A DNA stretch of 61,966 nt from Tritrichomonas foetus (GCA_001839685.1 MLAK01000111.1:19153-81118); one strand, 5' to 3'; shown: positions 28,501 through 37,566, counted from the stretch's first letter. The notes: a model not told the origin generated them from the sequence alone. A program made the numbers and translations.

Positions 28501-28838
28501 TTTTTAGATTTAATTTTTGCTTGAAATGATTGAATTTCATTGTAAATATTTTCTAAAAGATTTTTAATAGAATTTATAAAATTTTTTTGTGAATTTTCTA
28601 CAATAGATTTTTCATTTTCCAAAATTTCTGATTCAAGACGAAAAATCATGTAAATTTTGCCTATCAAGATCCTTGATTCAATTAATGCTGCTAACAAAAC
28701 ATGTTTTTGTCGAAAATTAAGATTTCCAATGGAATTCATTAATTTCTTTTCACAAAATATGAGTGATGAGTGCAGAATATCTTTTAATTTGACATTTATA
28801 TGCTGCTGTCGCTCAGTGTTAGAAAATGGATGATTCAT
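25548..28838 (-). CDS. Large protein, possibly Mediator subunit 14 (MED14/Rgr1-like)
   Basis: The 1096-residue protein has no signal peptide or clear membrane segment. Its first 100 residues (VKLKDILHSSLIFCEKKLMNSI...RQKHVLLAALIESRILIGKIY) resemble the N-terminal helical block of Mediator subunit 14, which organises the head, middle and tail modules and contacts RNA polymerase II. The remainder alternates beta-rich and helical stretches, with an acidic, Ser/Asn-rich linker at about 540-590 and an N/S/Q/Y-rich region at about 335-375. The length is close to MED14 of yeast (1082). The assignment rests on weak similarity and overall shape; an unrelated protein is quite possible. It converges with tRNase Z across the poly(A) tract. 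Confidence 0.4.
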   Translation of the reverse strand: MNHPFSNTERQQHINVKLKDILHSSLIFCEKKLMNSIGNLNFRQKHVLLAALIESRILIGKIYMIFRLESEILENEKSIVENSQKNFINSIKNLLENIYNEIQSFQAKIKSKKINEFTFKETKSFNMKPSFSFHNQIFKNYGQLNSFNNRDLKKVVFSKFRIIFIYPNFTISFKSNSKGSISWQSLNLKLPLNSKQIKKKFNNKVNENLLKISLSKIKLNKSQTFPNIKQISASIDSFFFWWKFLVIDMEITKYSKDYSFMKTIKEDSIKYTFSNFFEPYNELILTIYKNNHIILKSTSLSFQPPQGKYEEYFSPTDFNPNFGSLSHQNHSHSHQNSSYLSQNYSYSNQNYSQYPFQSQMNPDKNANIRHDQQNESYSHDNFRKYNKENYFWEIVHDSANIEDLIKNFKKRILFTKLRNLFVFLKRIIKTTELRRLILKMVCDNSEMWIELISYMWGNFKIVIDNDTGKILVNNIFGQNLAKSLEKILNKKEIEEFSILETFSIRRGLLMGLKILLGPHFQNFSQNLTNEQFYDTENNDILHKSSEITSDDEENDSPKDTSNTLSNILTNISPNNSTYASNETLSNLSAGKRYYMDYYIVLSYSDYFYLNVNMFDGHPSFTMKTRDKNEIPLNNIIRMETNNVPFFIGAIVRSLYSLKFHVILKEIEKNLLQIGCHCLIKTLSMQIIFPTNLTATLKLKINGCWSLTFNKGNLFFSSPGEFVLYGNEVTARFSLRIVKFIKSIRNIVNLQWQARCISGFHYAQFNDLNVLLGTKHNHHVFIGMSKLKCQKVNEFKRIYHVHVNTPPIVISSLSKNIPIQFSSSFHKSLGSLPLKSFLTNYVSVLANFYTVFKSDNWDLNAMSHKESFTCVYKVTNFTMSVCLMQNGAVSVALPSMLPSCLYKAVLLKFPLFIKSRKLNYFVIRIAERNFPLLKQLIEDYSPRVLQIMKLSSNFSQSQIENIENGVRLMWEKSSSLSIDITSVGISIYPLEINSQNQNLLNEKLFDCLNHIYEIDFILHQEIGQILSKLNKCEFKNEINWELLIMNLQNPQNNEMMIQLGDKFKVLIKYGLKPIRYDLELPQKLCDIAIEDLLENIA

Positions 28839-29302
28839 TTCCTAACGAGGAGCACGTATAACGATTTGCCAAATATGACTGTCACATAAAAAGTTTATCT
28901 GTCATGTATTCAAATATTTAATCTATCAGAGTAAAACATTCAATTTCTTGAAGAAACAAACTTTTTCAAAGGAAAACCTGCTACACATTACTTCTACTCC
29001 CAACAGTCAAATTCCAATATTCAATAATTTCAAATAAACTGATTTGATAATAATAATCATAGGTACTAATGATGGACTTTTTCCATAAGCATGCATGACC
29101 TGACCAGCCCTTAGATATTTGAATTTTGCATTTTGTTCATCAGCAAAAAAATTGTTTCAATGAAATAGCTTTTTGAAAAAAGTTCAAAATTAAATTAATT
29201 AACATATTAAAAGTCAGTCAAAAAGCATCAAAAAAATAAAAAAAAAGAAGAAAGAAAAAGAAAATAGGGGGTAGTAAGCAAATTGTAAGAAAATAACATT
29301 TT
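28839..29302. other. Intergenic region between two minus-strand genes
   Basis: About 460 bases. Nothing is recognised apart from a purine-rich run (AAAGAAGAAAGAAAAAGAAAA, about 29240-29265) that lies downstream of the thioredoxin-UBX gene and may be part of its 3' region. Confidence 0.5.
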
Positions 29303-30832
29303 TTAGACAAGTTTAACCATTAGTTGCGAGCGTGGACAGAGCTGCAAATCAAGCAAAGATTTATTAAAGTGATCATTCGTAAAAATCGTTCGTGGAAAAG
29401 TCATTTCGAAACTGATCACTTTGTTTTGAGAAGCAGGAATGTTCGCTCGAATCCACTTTTCAACATCCAAGAGGGTTTGCTGAGGGGTGAACTTCTGAAT
29501 TGGTGCTGATCCATCAGGCATTTGAAGTCTTAGCGTGCATTCAGTAGGAACTTTCTTGGTTGGTGGATTTTGAGAAGCTGCGTTTGAATTATGAGATTGA
29601 TTTGAATTTTGAGAAGATGTGTTTGAATTTGATGCAGCTTTTTGCTGGGCTCTTTTTTGTTCTTCTCGCTGCGCCTGAATCTTTTGACGAACTTTTTCCC
29701 TCTCCAATCTTTCACGAATTTTCTCTCGTTGCGCATCCTGTATCGCTTGCATTCGTTTTTGCTCTTCGACCTTTTTCTTAAATTCGATATCTGCCAAAAC
29801 TTGTTTACGCCTTTCAAGCTCGTTTTTAGCTTGCGCTTTTGGTGCATTTTTCTTTGCCTCTTCTTCCCTCTTTTTAGCTAGGAGTTCTCGATAGTGGGCA
29901 GCTTGTGCATCAATCTCAGCTTGAGTTTTTCTATGTTTCGGCATTGGAATTGGCTCGCCTCTTTGGATTTTACCAATAATATCAATACATGCGCTTAAAT
30001 TTTCATGACCAGCAATATTTATTGCCATTTGTGCAAATTCGCCATCATATCCCATAGAAATGAGTTCGGCTTGAGCTTTTTCCCCTTCTGGAGTAAGAGG
30101 CTTTGTTAAATCACTTGCTACTTGTTCTTGTTTAGCATTTTGTTTTGGTGCTTCTGGCGTTGTTGTTGATTCAGTTGTAGAATTTTCTTGAGGTGAATTC
30201 TGAGGTGAATTTCCAGCGGTTTGTTGTTTTTCTTCTTCGTTTTGAACATTTTCGAAATACTGAAGAATGGCATCCATATCACCTCCATTGGTAGCTGAAT
30301 AGGCTTGTTTAATTTGAGCTTCTTCAAATCCCATTTCAAGTAAATCTTGTAATAATTCGTTATTAATTTCTTGGCGCTGAACGACAGGCTGTTGAACTGG
30401 CGGTTGTTGCGGTTGAGTTGTCGGCTGTTGTTGGTTGTGTCGTTGTTTCTGTAAATTTGCGAAGAAATCATCGGTATTCATCGGCTGGCCAATTGTGTGA
30501 CCGTTTCCGTTAAATGTTGACTTATGCTTTTCAAGCGCTTGTTTGATTTTGTTTTTGTCTGCTCCAGAAAAGCGTTCGAGCTCCTGGCCATTTCGAATGA
30601 ACACAAATGTCGGGGTGGCCTGAACTTGGAATTGAGAAGATTCGATTGGACAATTGTCGCACATCACTGTGCAGAAAACGACTTGCGGATAAAGTGGAAC
30701 AAGGGATTCCCAAAATGGATGGATGGCTCTACAAGGCGGACACCATTCGTTGCTAAAATCAACTGCGACAAGTTTGGAACCAGCAGAATTTATTGTTCTC
30801 TGAAGTTCGCCATTCTTGATGTTGATTGACAT
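29303..30832 (-). CDS. Thioredoxin-UBA-UBA-UBX fusion protein
   Basis: The 509-residue protein joins four modules. Residues 1-105 are a complete thioredoxin with the active-site WCPPC (Cys31, Cys34) and the cis-proline loop ATPTFV. Two ubiquitin-associated domains follow, at about 155-195 (LLQDLLEMGFEEAQIKQA) and 250-290 (AELISMGYDGEFAQMAI), separated by a Q/T/E-rich linker. Residues about 300-405 are a charged coiled coil. The C-terminus (about 425-509) is a UBX domain with FPRTIF, the FPR touch-turn that docks on the AAA ATPase p97/Cdc48. The protein should bind ubiquitinated clients and deliver them to p97 while carrying a possibly active disulfide reductase. UBXD7-type proteins have a thioredoxin-fold UAS domain but not a CxxC centre. 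Confidence 0.9.
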   Translation of the reverse strand: MSINIKNGELQRTINSAGSKLVAVDFSNEWCPPCRAIHPFWESLVPLYPQVVFCTVMCDNCPIESSQFQVQATPTFVFIRNGQELERFSGADKNKIKQALEKHKSTFNGNGHTIGQPMNTDDFFANLQKQRHNQQQPTTQPQQPPVQQPVVQRQEINNELLQDLLEMGFEEAQIKQAYSATNGGDMDAILQYFENVQNEEEKQQTAGNSPQNSPQENSTTESTTTPEAPKQNAKQEQVASDLTKPLTPEGEKAQAELISMGYDGEFAQMAINIAGHENLSACIDIIGKIQRGEPIPMPKHRKTQAEIDAQAAHYRELLAKKREEEAKKNAPKAQAKNELERRKQVLADIEFKKKVEEQKRMQAIQDAQREKIRERLEREKVRQKIQAQREEQKRAQQKAASNSNTSSQNSNQSHNSNAASQNPPTKKVPTECTLRLQMPDGSAPIQKFTPQQTLLDVEKWIRANIPASQNKVISFEMTFPRTIFTNDHFNKSLLDLQLCPRSQLMVKLV

Positions 30833-30839
30833 TTTTATA

Positions 30840-30845
30840 AAATGA
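30840..30845 (-). promoter_or_regulatory. Initiator-like TCATTT before Trx-UBX gene
   Basis: On the minus strand TCATTT ends eight bases before the ATG at 30832, matching the trichomonad initiator consensus in sequence and spacing. Confidence 0.45.
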
Positions 30846-30997
30846 CAATCAAGACTTGACCAATTATAATTTGAGGCGAATTATGATCGTTAAGGTTATT
30901 TGTCCGACTTTAAACTTTTTCCGTATTTATATGGTCATAGTTCTAAAAATCGGCCATATTAAAACAGAAAAAAAGTCAAAAATAAAGTGCAATCAAA

Positions 30998-31081
30998 ACG
31001 AATAACTAAAAGGAATATGTCAGTGAGAAAAATTTGACTTTTGAAGTATTATATCAATGAAACGAATAACTAAAAGGAATA
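30998..31081 (+). repeat. 20-bp direct repeat, 64-bp period
   Basis: Two identical copies of ACGAATAACTAAAAGGAATA start 64 bases apart. They lie about 170 and 230 bases upstream of the divergently read Trx-UBX gene and could be promoter elements or a chance duplication. Confidence 0.7.
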
Positions 31082-31879
31082 ATCCATTCAGTTTTTTTAT
31101 CTTGTTACCAATATTAATATTATACCTATCTAATTCTATACTTGAAATTCTACATTTCATATGGAACAACGCTTGAAACCCCATTTTAGATATCAAAGAT
31201 ATAATGTGGATGTTTCAATTTGCACTATCGCTGAGGAAATGCTCGAATGAAATGATTTTTCATAGATTAGAAAAATCATGCGATTGATTGACATAATTTC
31301 AAAAAAGTGGCAAAAGTCTTGTTTATTAACGCACAAGGATATTATTGTCCAAGCAATTGTCAATGTAAAAATACATTCAACAAATTATCTGTTGAATTCG
31401 AACTATAAATTGAGTTTTTATAAAATATGTTTATAATGAATATCGATGAATATCCTAATCTTCTTATGATTGCTAAATTTGCATTTACTTCTTTATTTTT
31501 AGTATATTGTTTCATGATATTAGTAATTTAAATATTGATTCCCTACATATGGTTTTTAAAACACATCAAAGACATATAATTGAAGCTATTATAGTGATTA
31601 CAAGTAAATAAACCTAAAGGTTGATTCATCTGAAAGCAATTTCTGAATAGAACAGGTTTTAGATAAATAAATATCTGAAGAAAAGGCAATAAGAAAAGCC
31701 TCATATAGTTGATCTATTCAATGAAAATCGTATATTTTAGGAGGAGAGTCTCTCAAATATATAAAGATGCCAAACTTATTCAGATTTTTCTCAAACCTTA
31801 GGCATACTCTTGTAAATTATAATATATATTAGCTGTATATTTTTTTTTTTTTTCAAAAATTGATAAGTAATAATATATA

Positions 31880-31905
31880 GGGTGTCCGGAGGCGTGATGT
31901 CACTA
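31880..31905 (+). repeat. Left terminal inverted repeat of mariner
   Basis: GGGTGTCCGG followed by five variable bases and TGATGTCACTA. It pairs with the right end. The inner half is itself nearly palindromic (TGATGTCA), a plausible transposase contact site. Confidence 0.9.
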
Positions 31906-32080
31906 CCCACATTAGAAGTGAAATCAATACATTATATTTATAAATAATAAACTATGCAATGTTAACATAAAAATTTTGAAAACAATTTTTTTTTCTCTTG
32001 ACTGAAAATAGAGATAAAGAATCTTTTTCATAAAAAAAAAGAATAGTTTATAAACGTACACGATGCACGTTTATTAAAAA

Positions 32081-33091
32081 ATGATTGATCAACATTCAAT
32101 CATAACTTTTCTGCAGCTTGAAGGAAAAAGGGGCAAAGAAATATATGAAGAAATGAAGAGTGTCTTGAAAGAAAAATGTTTGTCTCAAAGACAAATCTAC
32201 CGAGTCATGGCAGAACTGAACAGAAGTCAAAACACACAGCCTGTGAAAAAAGAGAAAAAGTGCCAAAGTTATGATATTCTTGACTGGAAAATTTTAGATG
32301 TTTTAACCGAATTTCCACATTCATCGTGTCGATATATTGCTAATGTTTTAGGTGAACCAAAATCGACAATTTATGATCGTTTAACATCAAAATTAATGTA
32401 TAAACATGTGCATCTTCGATGGGTGCCACATATTCTAACAGAAAATCAAAAGGCCAATAGAGTTTTATTGGCAAAAAAACTTCTTAAAATTTTGAATGCA
32501 GAACAAAAAACTAATTTCACCTTTTTAATAACAGGAGATGAGTCTTGGTTTTATTCCAAGACTGATTTCAATACACAATGGATTCCTGAAAACTCAGTAA
32601 TCCCAACTATTCAAAATCCAGGGTTTCAGATCACTAAATTTATGGTGACTGTATTTTGGAACCCTCATGGGATAATTCATATTGATGTTTTGCCGCCAAA
32701 TGAAAAGTTTAATGCTGCATATTATATTACAGCCATTATGTCAAAAATTGTTGAGTTTAAAAACTCGAATAATTATAAAAAATTATTTGTTCATTATGAC
32801 AATGCAAAGCCTCATGTGGCAAAAATTGTCAAAAAATATATAAATGAAAACTCACTAGAATCAGTTCCACATCCGGCATATTCACCTGATTTGGCGCCTA
32901 GCGACTTTTTTTTATTTGGAACTATTAAAGAAAAAGTTAAAGGAATTGTTTTTGAATCACCAAGCCATTTGATTCAAACAATAGTCCAAATTTTCAATGA
33001 AATTCCATCGGAAACTTTGTTTTCAGTTTTTGCAGAATGGCAAAATAGACTGAAAAAAGTTATTGATGCCAATGGAGACTACATATTTTGA
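32081..33091 (+). CDS. Mariner transposase, D,D34D
   Basis: The 336-residue protein cuts and joins the element at TA sites. Residues 1-110 are the paired helix-turn-helix DNA-binding region (Q..IYRVMAEL; SCRYIANVLGEPKSTIYDRL). The family linker motif is present as WVPHILTENQKANRV. The catalytic triad is complete: Asp153 in TGDESWFY, Asp240 in HYDNAKPHVA and Asp275 in YSPDLAPSDFFLFG, with 34 residues between the last two, which defines mariner proper. Length is close to the usual 340-345 residues. No stop or frameshift is present, so it could be active. Confidence 0.96.
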   Translation: MIDQHSIITFLQLEGKRGKEIYEEMKSVLKEKCLSQRQIYRVMAELNRSQNTQPVKKEKKCQSYDILDWKILDVLTEFPHSSCRYIANVLGEPKSTIYDRLTSKLMYKHVHLRWVPHILTENQKANRVLLAKKLLKILNAEQKTNFTFLITGDESWFYSKTDFNTQWIPENSVIPTIQNPGFQITKFMVTVFWNPHGIIHIDVLPPNEKFNAAYYITAIMSKIVEFKNSNNYKKLFVHYDNAKPHVAKIVKKYINENSLESVPHPAYSPDLAPSDFFLFGTIKEKVKGIVFESPSHLIQTIVQIFNEIPSETLFSVFAEWQNRLKKVIDANGDYIF

Positions 33092-33139
33092 AATACTTAT
33101 CAATAAAAAATGACTTATTAGAAATGACTTTATTATACT

Positions 33140-33165
33140 TAGTGACATCACATTACCGGACACCC
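33140..33165 (-). repeat. Right terminal inverted repeat of mariner
   Basis: Reverse complement of the left end with four differences in the central five bases; followed by TA and a TATATATG flank. Confidence 0.9.
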
Positions 33166-33167
33166 TA

Positions 33168-33825
33168 TATATGAAATCATATGTGAGAAATGAACCAAAG
33201 TCGATTTGATGAATTGGGTCTCAACACTTAAATCGAGAGAAAGGTATTGAAATCATTAGTTCGAACTTGTTTTGAGTACTGGGTCTACAAGGATCGGTCC
33301 TAACCCAATTGTGGAACCAACTTCATTTCGGTTCGTAAGATAATGAACCAACTATGCTCCAACATACCCATCGAGTCTACTGATTTGAGTGGTTACATAT
33401 GGCACGGGTCTATTTTTTTGGAACCCATAATTAGGATATTCCAAGAGGAGTTGATAAACAAAAATGATAAATATATATATATTATAAATATAAGTTATTT
33501 AGAAGAATTTTAAAAACATTTTATTTATCGAATGATAAAAGTAGAGTTGGTTGTCATGATTATTCAGACTTCATTCAAATTATTATGTTTCCAAAAAATA
33601 ACTTTTTTCCTCCGTATGTGAATCACAATTTGTGATTCATAAAAAACAATTCATGATTGAAATACATTTAAATCGCTTCAATAGAATTCCAATGTATTAT
33701 TTCGCTTGGTTTTTCAACAAATAAACAAGATACATAAAAACAATGGAAAATCGCCAAAAAATGTGATTTTCCTCAAATAAAAAAACAAATTATCTATATT
33801 AAATAGAAATTAGATATATCAAATT
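33168..33825. other. Intergenic region right of mariner
   Basis: About 660 bases. A GC-richer stretch at 33220-33440 contains phrases such as GGTCCTAACCC and GGCACGGGTC but no open frame or known RNA. An 8-bp stem with a 3-base loop (GAATCACA/TGTGATTC) lies at 33620-33638. Confidence 0.5.
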
Positions 33826-35193
33826 CTATGAATATTCATTTCGTGATATGGATGATCTTCCAGAATTTCTTCCACTTCTCGCTGAATTCTGTTCTCTGCT
33901 TGCCCTTGAATCTGGCGATGAAGGGATGCTGCTGATGGGCGTTCCACGTCTTCTTCGCCAATTTGGGCCTGATTCCACAGCTACTGATTCGTTTGGGTTC
34001 AAAACTGGATCCATAAAAATGTCTGGCAAACCACCGTTCACAGTTGGCTGGCTATTGATAGGATTCGCTGTCAAATTTGAAGTAACTTCATTATTTACTG
34101 CACTATTGGAAGTAATATTTGATAAATTGTTTGATGCATTATTTGATGTACTGTTTGATGCATTATTTGATTGAATGTTTGATGCATTATTTGATTGAAT
34201 GTTTGATGCATTATTTGATTGAATGTTTGATGCATTATTTGATTGAATGTTTGATGCATTATTTGATGTTGTGTTATTTGATGTTGAATTATTTGATGTG
34301 TTGCTATTGTTTAAATGAGATCCCATGATGTTTGATACAAACGAGAGTGCATCATCGATTTTTAAATTGGAATCGACTTGTTGCCTCATCAAAGCAGCTT
34401 CTAAAGGATTTGGAGTGTCTGTGTTTGAAGGTTCATGGCGGTTACATAATTCTTGGATATCTGGCAATCGATATAAATCTTCAGTAAAGTTGGTAATTTC
34501 GTGAATTGAGTCATCTTCATCATACTCATCAAAAGCTGGCTCTTCAAGCTCAGAATAGTAATTATTGTCATTTTCATCATTTTCGTGATCTCGATTTTGA
34601 TTTGGCGGGTAATTTCGAGCAGCTGGCTGTGAAATTCTTTGGCTGAGCGATTGGCGATTATTTTCTCTTGAAGACGAATTTCCATAAAAATTATTATTTT
34701 CGGAAATATTTCTGGCAAAATTGACATTTCTGTATATATCAACCATTTCATCGTTTGAAATCGAAAGATCTTCTTCATCTTCTTCGTCGTTGGTTGAGCT
34801 ATTCATATCATTGATAATATTCAAATCTCTGATTTCGTTATTGAATGAATTTTCGAAATTATTTTCGTTCATATTTTGAGGATTTTCGTTGTCGGAGCTA
34901 TCGTCGTTGTCTGAATTATCGTTATTTGGTGCAGTCGGTGGTGGCGCTCTGTGGCGGGTCGAAGTTCGCGTATTAATGCTCGATCTGACACGTTTGATGC
35001 TTTTAAGTGAGTGTTTGAGTTCCCGCATGTGGGCAACTTCGTCTCGTCCGAATACGAGCAGGTCATTGACGGACGGCCGTGCTGGAAATGTCATGGAAAG
35101 AGTCCCGTTCCTACTCTGGCGGTGTGGAGGGGTTTTTCTACAACCAAATATGTCCGCCCCTCGTCGATAGAGGGATGGAAGACCGGACGACAT
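33826..35193 (-). CDS. Low-complexity Ser/Asn-rich protein of unknown function
   Basis: The 455-residue protein starts MSSGLPSLYRRGADIFGC and has a conserved-looking basic N-terminal part (residues 1-80, with PARPSVNDLLVFGRDEVAHMRELKHSLKSIKR), which is the only region likely to fold. The rest is disordered: acidic and Asn-rich at 85-240, then tandem S/N/I/Q repeats (NNASNIQS units) at about 300-370, and a Ser/Arg-rich end (SSIPSSPDSRASREQNSARS). No known domain is recognised. The N-terminal part might be a short interaction or phosphorylation module; the tail resembles scaffold or regulatory tails. The ATG at 35191-35193 is the first in the frame. Confidence 0.6.
   Translation of the reverse strand: MSSGLPSLYRRGADIFGCRKTPPHRQSRNGTLSMTFPARPSVNDLLVFGRDEVAHMRELKHSLKSIKRVRSSINTRTSTRHRAPPPTAPNNDNSDNDDSSDNENPQNMNENNFENSFNNEIRDLNIINDMNSSTNDEEDEEDLSISNDEMVDIYRNVNFARNISENNNFYGNSSSRENNRQSLSQRISQPAARNYPPNQNRDHENDENDNNYYSELEEPAFDEYDEDDSIHEITNFTEDLYRLPDIQELCNRHEPSNTDTPNPLEAALMRQQVDSNLKIDDALSFVSNIMGSHLNNSNTSNNSTSNNTTSNNASNIQSNNASNIQSNNASNIQSNNASNIQSNNASNSTSNNASNNLSNITSNSAVNNEVTSNLTANPINSQPTVNGGLPDIFMDPVLNPNESVAVESGPNWRRRRGTPISSIPSSPDSRASREQNSARSGRNSGRSSISRNEYS
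34160..34267 (-). repeat. Perfect 24-bp tandem repeat, 4.5 copies, in coding sequence
   Basis: Four identical 24-base units run from 34160 to 34255, followed by a half unit to 34267; degenerate 12-base half-units extend on both sides. Each unit encodes eight residues of the Asn/Ser repeat. Perfect identity, including third positions, points to recent expansion. Confidence 0.95.
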
Positions 35194-36790
35194 GAATTAA
35201 TATGTAAATTCTGATTTTTTTCTCACAAAAATCATTTCCTTTTTCTCACAAATACCTATTCACTTCTGAAAAAAATAGTAAATTTCAAAAAAATACCTCA
35301 AATTTCTTACAAAAACTGAGAAGCATTTCTTATAAATTTTCCTCCTATTTCAGAAAATCTTTATTTGATTCAAAGAATATCTTGAGTCTATCGTTAAATA
35401 GAATTGTTGTCACCATGGTTAATTTGTGGTGAAATCATACATCGACTATTTTGAATGATTTATATAATTACAATGAAAGAGAAAAAACACTATTGAATTT
35501 TCTGACTATTATTTTGTGAATTTCTTTAAAAAAGTGAAAAAACTCATTTTTTGAAAGACACAAAATCTGTAAAAAACGATCTGAACTTTGCAGAAATTTG
35601 GAATATCACAGATATGAATTCAAAATGCATTTTCTTTTTAATGAAATATGTTCCCTTTCTGAATATCATATATGGTTAATCATACTACATCTTTCATTTA
35701 AAATCAAAAACATCCATTTTATGAAAGTAAAAATGAAAACTAACAATTTGAATGAATCATTTCAACATAACCCAAACAAACATGAATAAATATTTGTGAA
35801 TCAGGAAAGTTTGTTGATATCACTTGAAACAGAAATGAAAGTTTTGAATCATTTTCATCACCTTTTGATAATAATGATAGAGTAAGTTGTTGATCAAAAA
35901 TTGAAGAAAATTCATATTTATGATTTGATTTTTAACAATCAAATTTCTTCGTCAAATTATTCATAAAAAACTTGTAATTGTTTTCATTATCTTCTTCATT
36001 CATGGGAAGATGTAGCATGAATCATCTTTTTTCGATTGAAGTCGCAAATATTTAAAATCATATGATTTATTGTTGTTGTTGTTGTGATAGGAAATTATCA
36101 TCATCAGTAAGGAATGAATATGTGCATTTCGTCTGTAACCATAGTTAATTTGGATGAACCTCTGTATCTAGCTCTATAGTTTTCATCAAATGTTGATTTA
36201 TATAATGTTGGAATATCATTTGTACTTTATCCCTATTTAGGTACCATAATATTGCTATTGTCTATTGAAAAAGTTAAATCTATTGTCATGCACCCCTATG
36301 GACAGGAAATTGGAAAATGATTATAAATGGCACTTATAAAAAAGTTATACAATGGATAGGTGCTGCATATGACCATTATTCTTCAATTAAAGTGAATCAT
36401 TATCTCTTTCTCAATTCCCACCTAAACACTCATAAAAACCGAAACTGATTTATATGTCTGTTTTATTCAGTTATACTTACTTTAAAAGATGATTTAGCAA
36501 AATTATTAAACAAAATTTTATTCGGATGAAAAATTGTCAAAAAATAAATCGCAATAAAATATACGTTTCTTTTTGATAAAAAACTGTGCTAACATTGAAA
36601 AGTTCTTCACAAAATCTCATATTGAATATTTCTCAAAAAGTTTTTCATATTAAAAGTGATGACTTTTTCAGAGATAATCTGTACATATACTCAGAAAAGG
36701 TTCAACTCCTCATCAATCATCGAATTTGAATTAAAACGTACGTTAATATTCTCAAACTACGAACAAACTATAAAGTTTCTCTAATCCTTC
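35194..36790. other. Divergent intergenic region
   Basis: About 1.6 kb between divergently read genes. It contains a short TTG microsatellite (about 36070-36087) and a 10-bp palindrome AACGTACGTT at 36735-36744, about 50 bases before the SHIPPO gene. No coding region is recognised; the 63-codon frame at 35598 has no recognisable content. Confidence 0.5.
36735..36744. promoter_or_regulatory. Palindrome AACGTACGTT upstream of SHIPPO gene
   Basis: A perfect CG-containing 10-bp palindrome in AT-rich DNA, 46 bases before the ATG at 36791. A similar palindrome (TACGGCCGTA) sits 43 bases before the SLC35F6-like gene. It may be a transcription-factor site; this is inference from position only. Confidence 0.3.
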
Positions 36791-37423
36791 ATGGAAGCGA
36801 CCTTTAATGTCCAAATCGTTGGAGATCGAACTCCTGGTCCTGCCCCATGCGATCATGTTGATCGTGATCGATTTGGCGATGGTTTAAAATATTCAATTCG
36901 TTCTCGATTTCCAATTCCGTCCTACACAAACGATCCATATCTCGTCAATCTTCCCACGACTGTCGGAAACGTCCCCAAAATCAACATGCATGGCCGATGT
37001 GATCCACCAAATCCATTCGTTCCTCCAGGCCCGAATTACGTCCCACCGGCTTTCGGGAAGGACGCCCACAGCATTCGATTCAAAAAAGACCGAAAAAGAG
37101 AAAAGAAAAAGCCAGGGCCAGGCCCAGCTGATTATACAATATCGCGAACAGCTGGGAAAATGGTCGGAACGGAGTCCCCTCGAACAAACATCAGAACAGG
37201 GGGACCAAGACAGCTATGGGGAACGATAGAATCCCCCGGTCCGGCCGTTTATAAGCCTCGCCATGATTCTACTCGCGCTTCGTCCCCAAGATGGACGATA
37301 GGAAACCGTTATAAAGAAAGGAGGAAAGACCGAACAGGCGAATATATCCCGCCAAAATCTACGCTCGACAAGCATGGATTCTCATTTGGAAGAGGAGGAC
37401 GAACCCCGATTTTCCACATTTGA
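36791..37423 (+). CDS. SHIPPO/ODF3-like flagellar microtubule protein (STPGP repeats)
   Basis: The 210-residue protein has repeated proline-glycine turns of the STPGP type: DRTPGPAPCDH, VPPGPNYVPP, KKPGPGPADYT and ESPGPAVYKP. These are the hallmark of the SHIPPO-1/ODF3 (CIMAP) family, small proteins that line or coat axonemal microtubules. The protein is very basic and ends in RTPIFHI. Length fits (about 200-260 residues). With the SPEF2-like gene at the start of the window it supports a flagellated organism. Base composition is clearly richer in GC than the surrounding DNA. Confidence 0.85.
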   Translation: MEATFNVQIVGDRTPGPAPCDHVDRDRFGDGLKYSIRSRFPIPSYTNDPYLVNLPTTVGNVPKINMHGRCDPPNPFVPPGPNYVPPAFGKDAHSIRFKKDRKREKKKPGPGPADYTISRTAGKMVGTESPRTNIRTGGPRQLWGTIESPGPAVYKPRHDSTRASSPRWTIGNRYKERRKDRTGEYIPPKSTLDKHGFSFGRGGRTPIFHI

Positions 37424-37562
37424 AAAGGAAAAAGCCCACAGAGCTGAATGAAAGTGTTTAGGTTTGAATGATAAATTAAAGGAAAAAGAAATAGAAATGG
37501 TGAATCTCATCAATGTATTATGAATAAAGAAGATAGTCAAATGTTTTTGCGATTGTTTTTTA

Positions 37563-37566
<4 letters not shown>

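Larger units (their letters stand above)
30833..31877. other. Intergenic region with a direct repeat
   Basis: About 1 kb without a gene. A 20-base direct repeat (ACGAATAACTAAAAGGAATA) lies at 30998-31017 and 31062-31081. The rest is AT-rich, with a run of 13 or more T near 31840-31853 shortly before the mariner element. No open frame of interest. Confidence 0.55.
31880..33165 (+). mobile_element. Complete mariner (Tc1/mariner) transposon
   Basis: The element is 1286 bp with terminal inverted repeats. The left end reads GGGTGTCCGGAGGCG then TGATGTCACTA; the right end, on the opposite strand, reads GGGTGTCCGGTAATG then TGATGTCACTA. So about 26 bases match with four mismatches in the middle. 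It is flanked by TA on both sides (31878-31879 and 33166-33167), the mariner target-site duplication, though the flanks are TATATA runs so the exact TA is ambiguous. One transposase gene fills most of the interior. Size and organisation are like Tvmar1 of Trichomonas vaginalis (about 1.3 kb). Matching ends plus an intact transposase suggest recent insertion. Confidence 0.95.

Noticed and set aside
33220..33440. GC-richer stretch considered as a tRNA or other RNA gene
   Set aside because: No cloverleaf, A box or B box (GGTTCRANNCC) could be found; no tRNA was recognised anywhere in the window.
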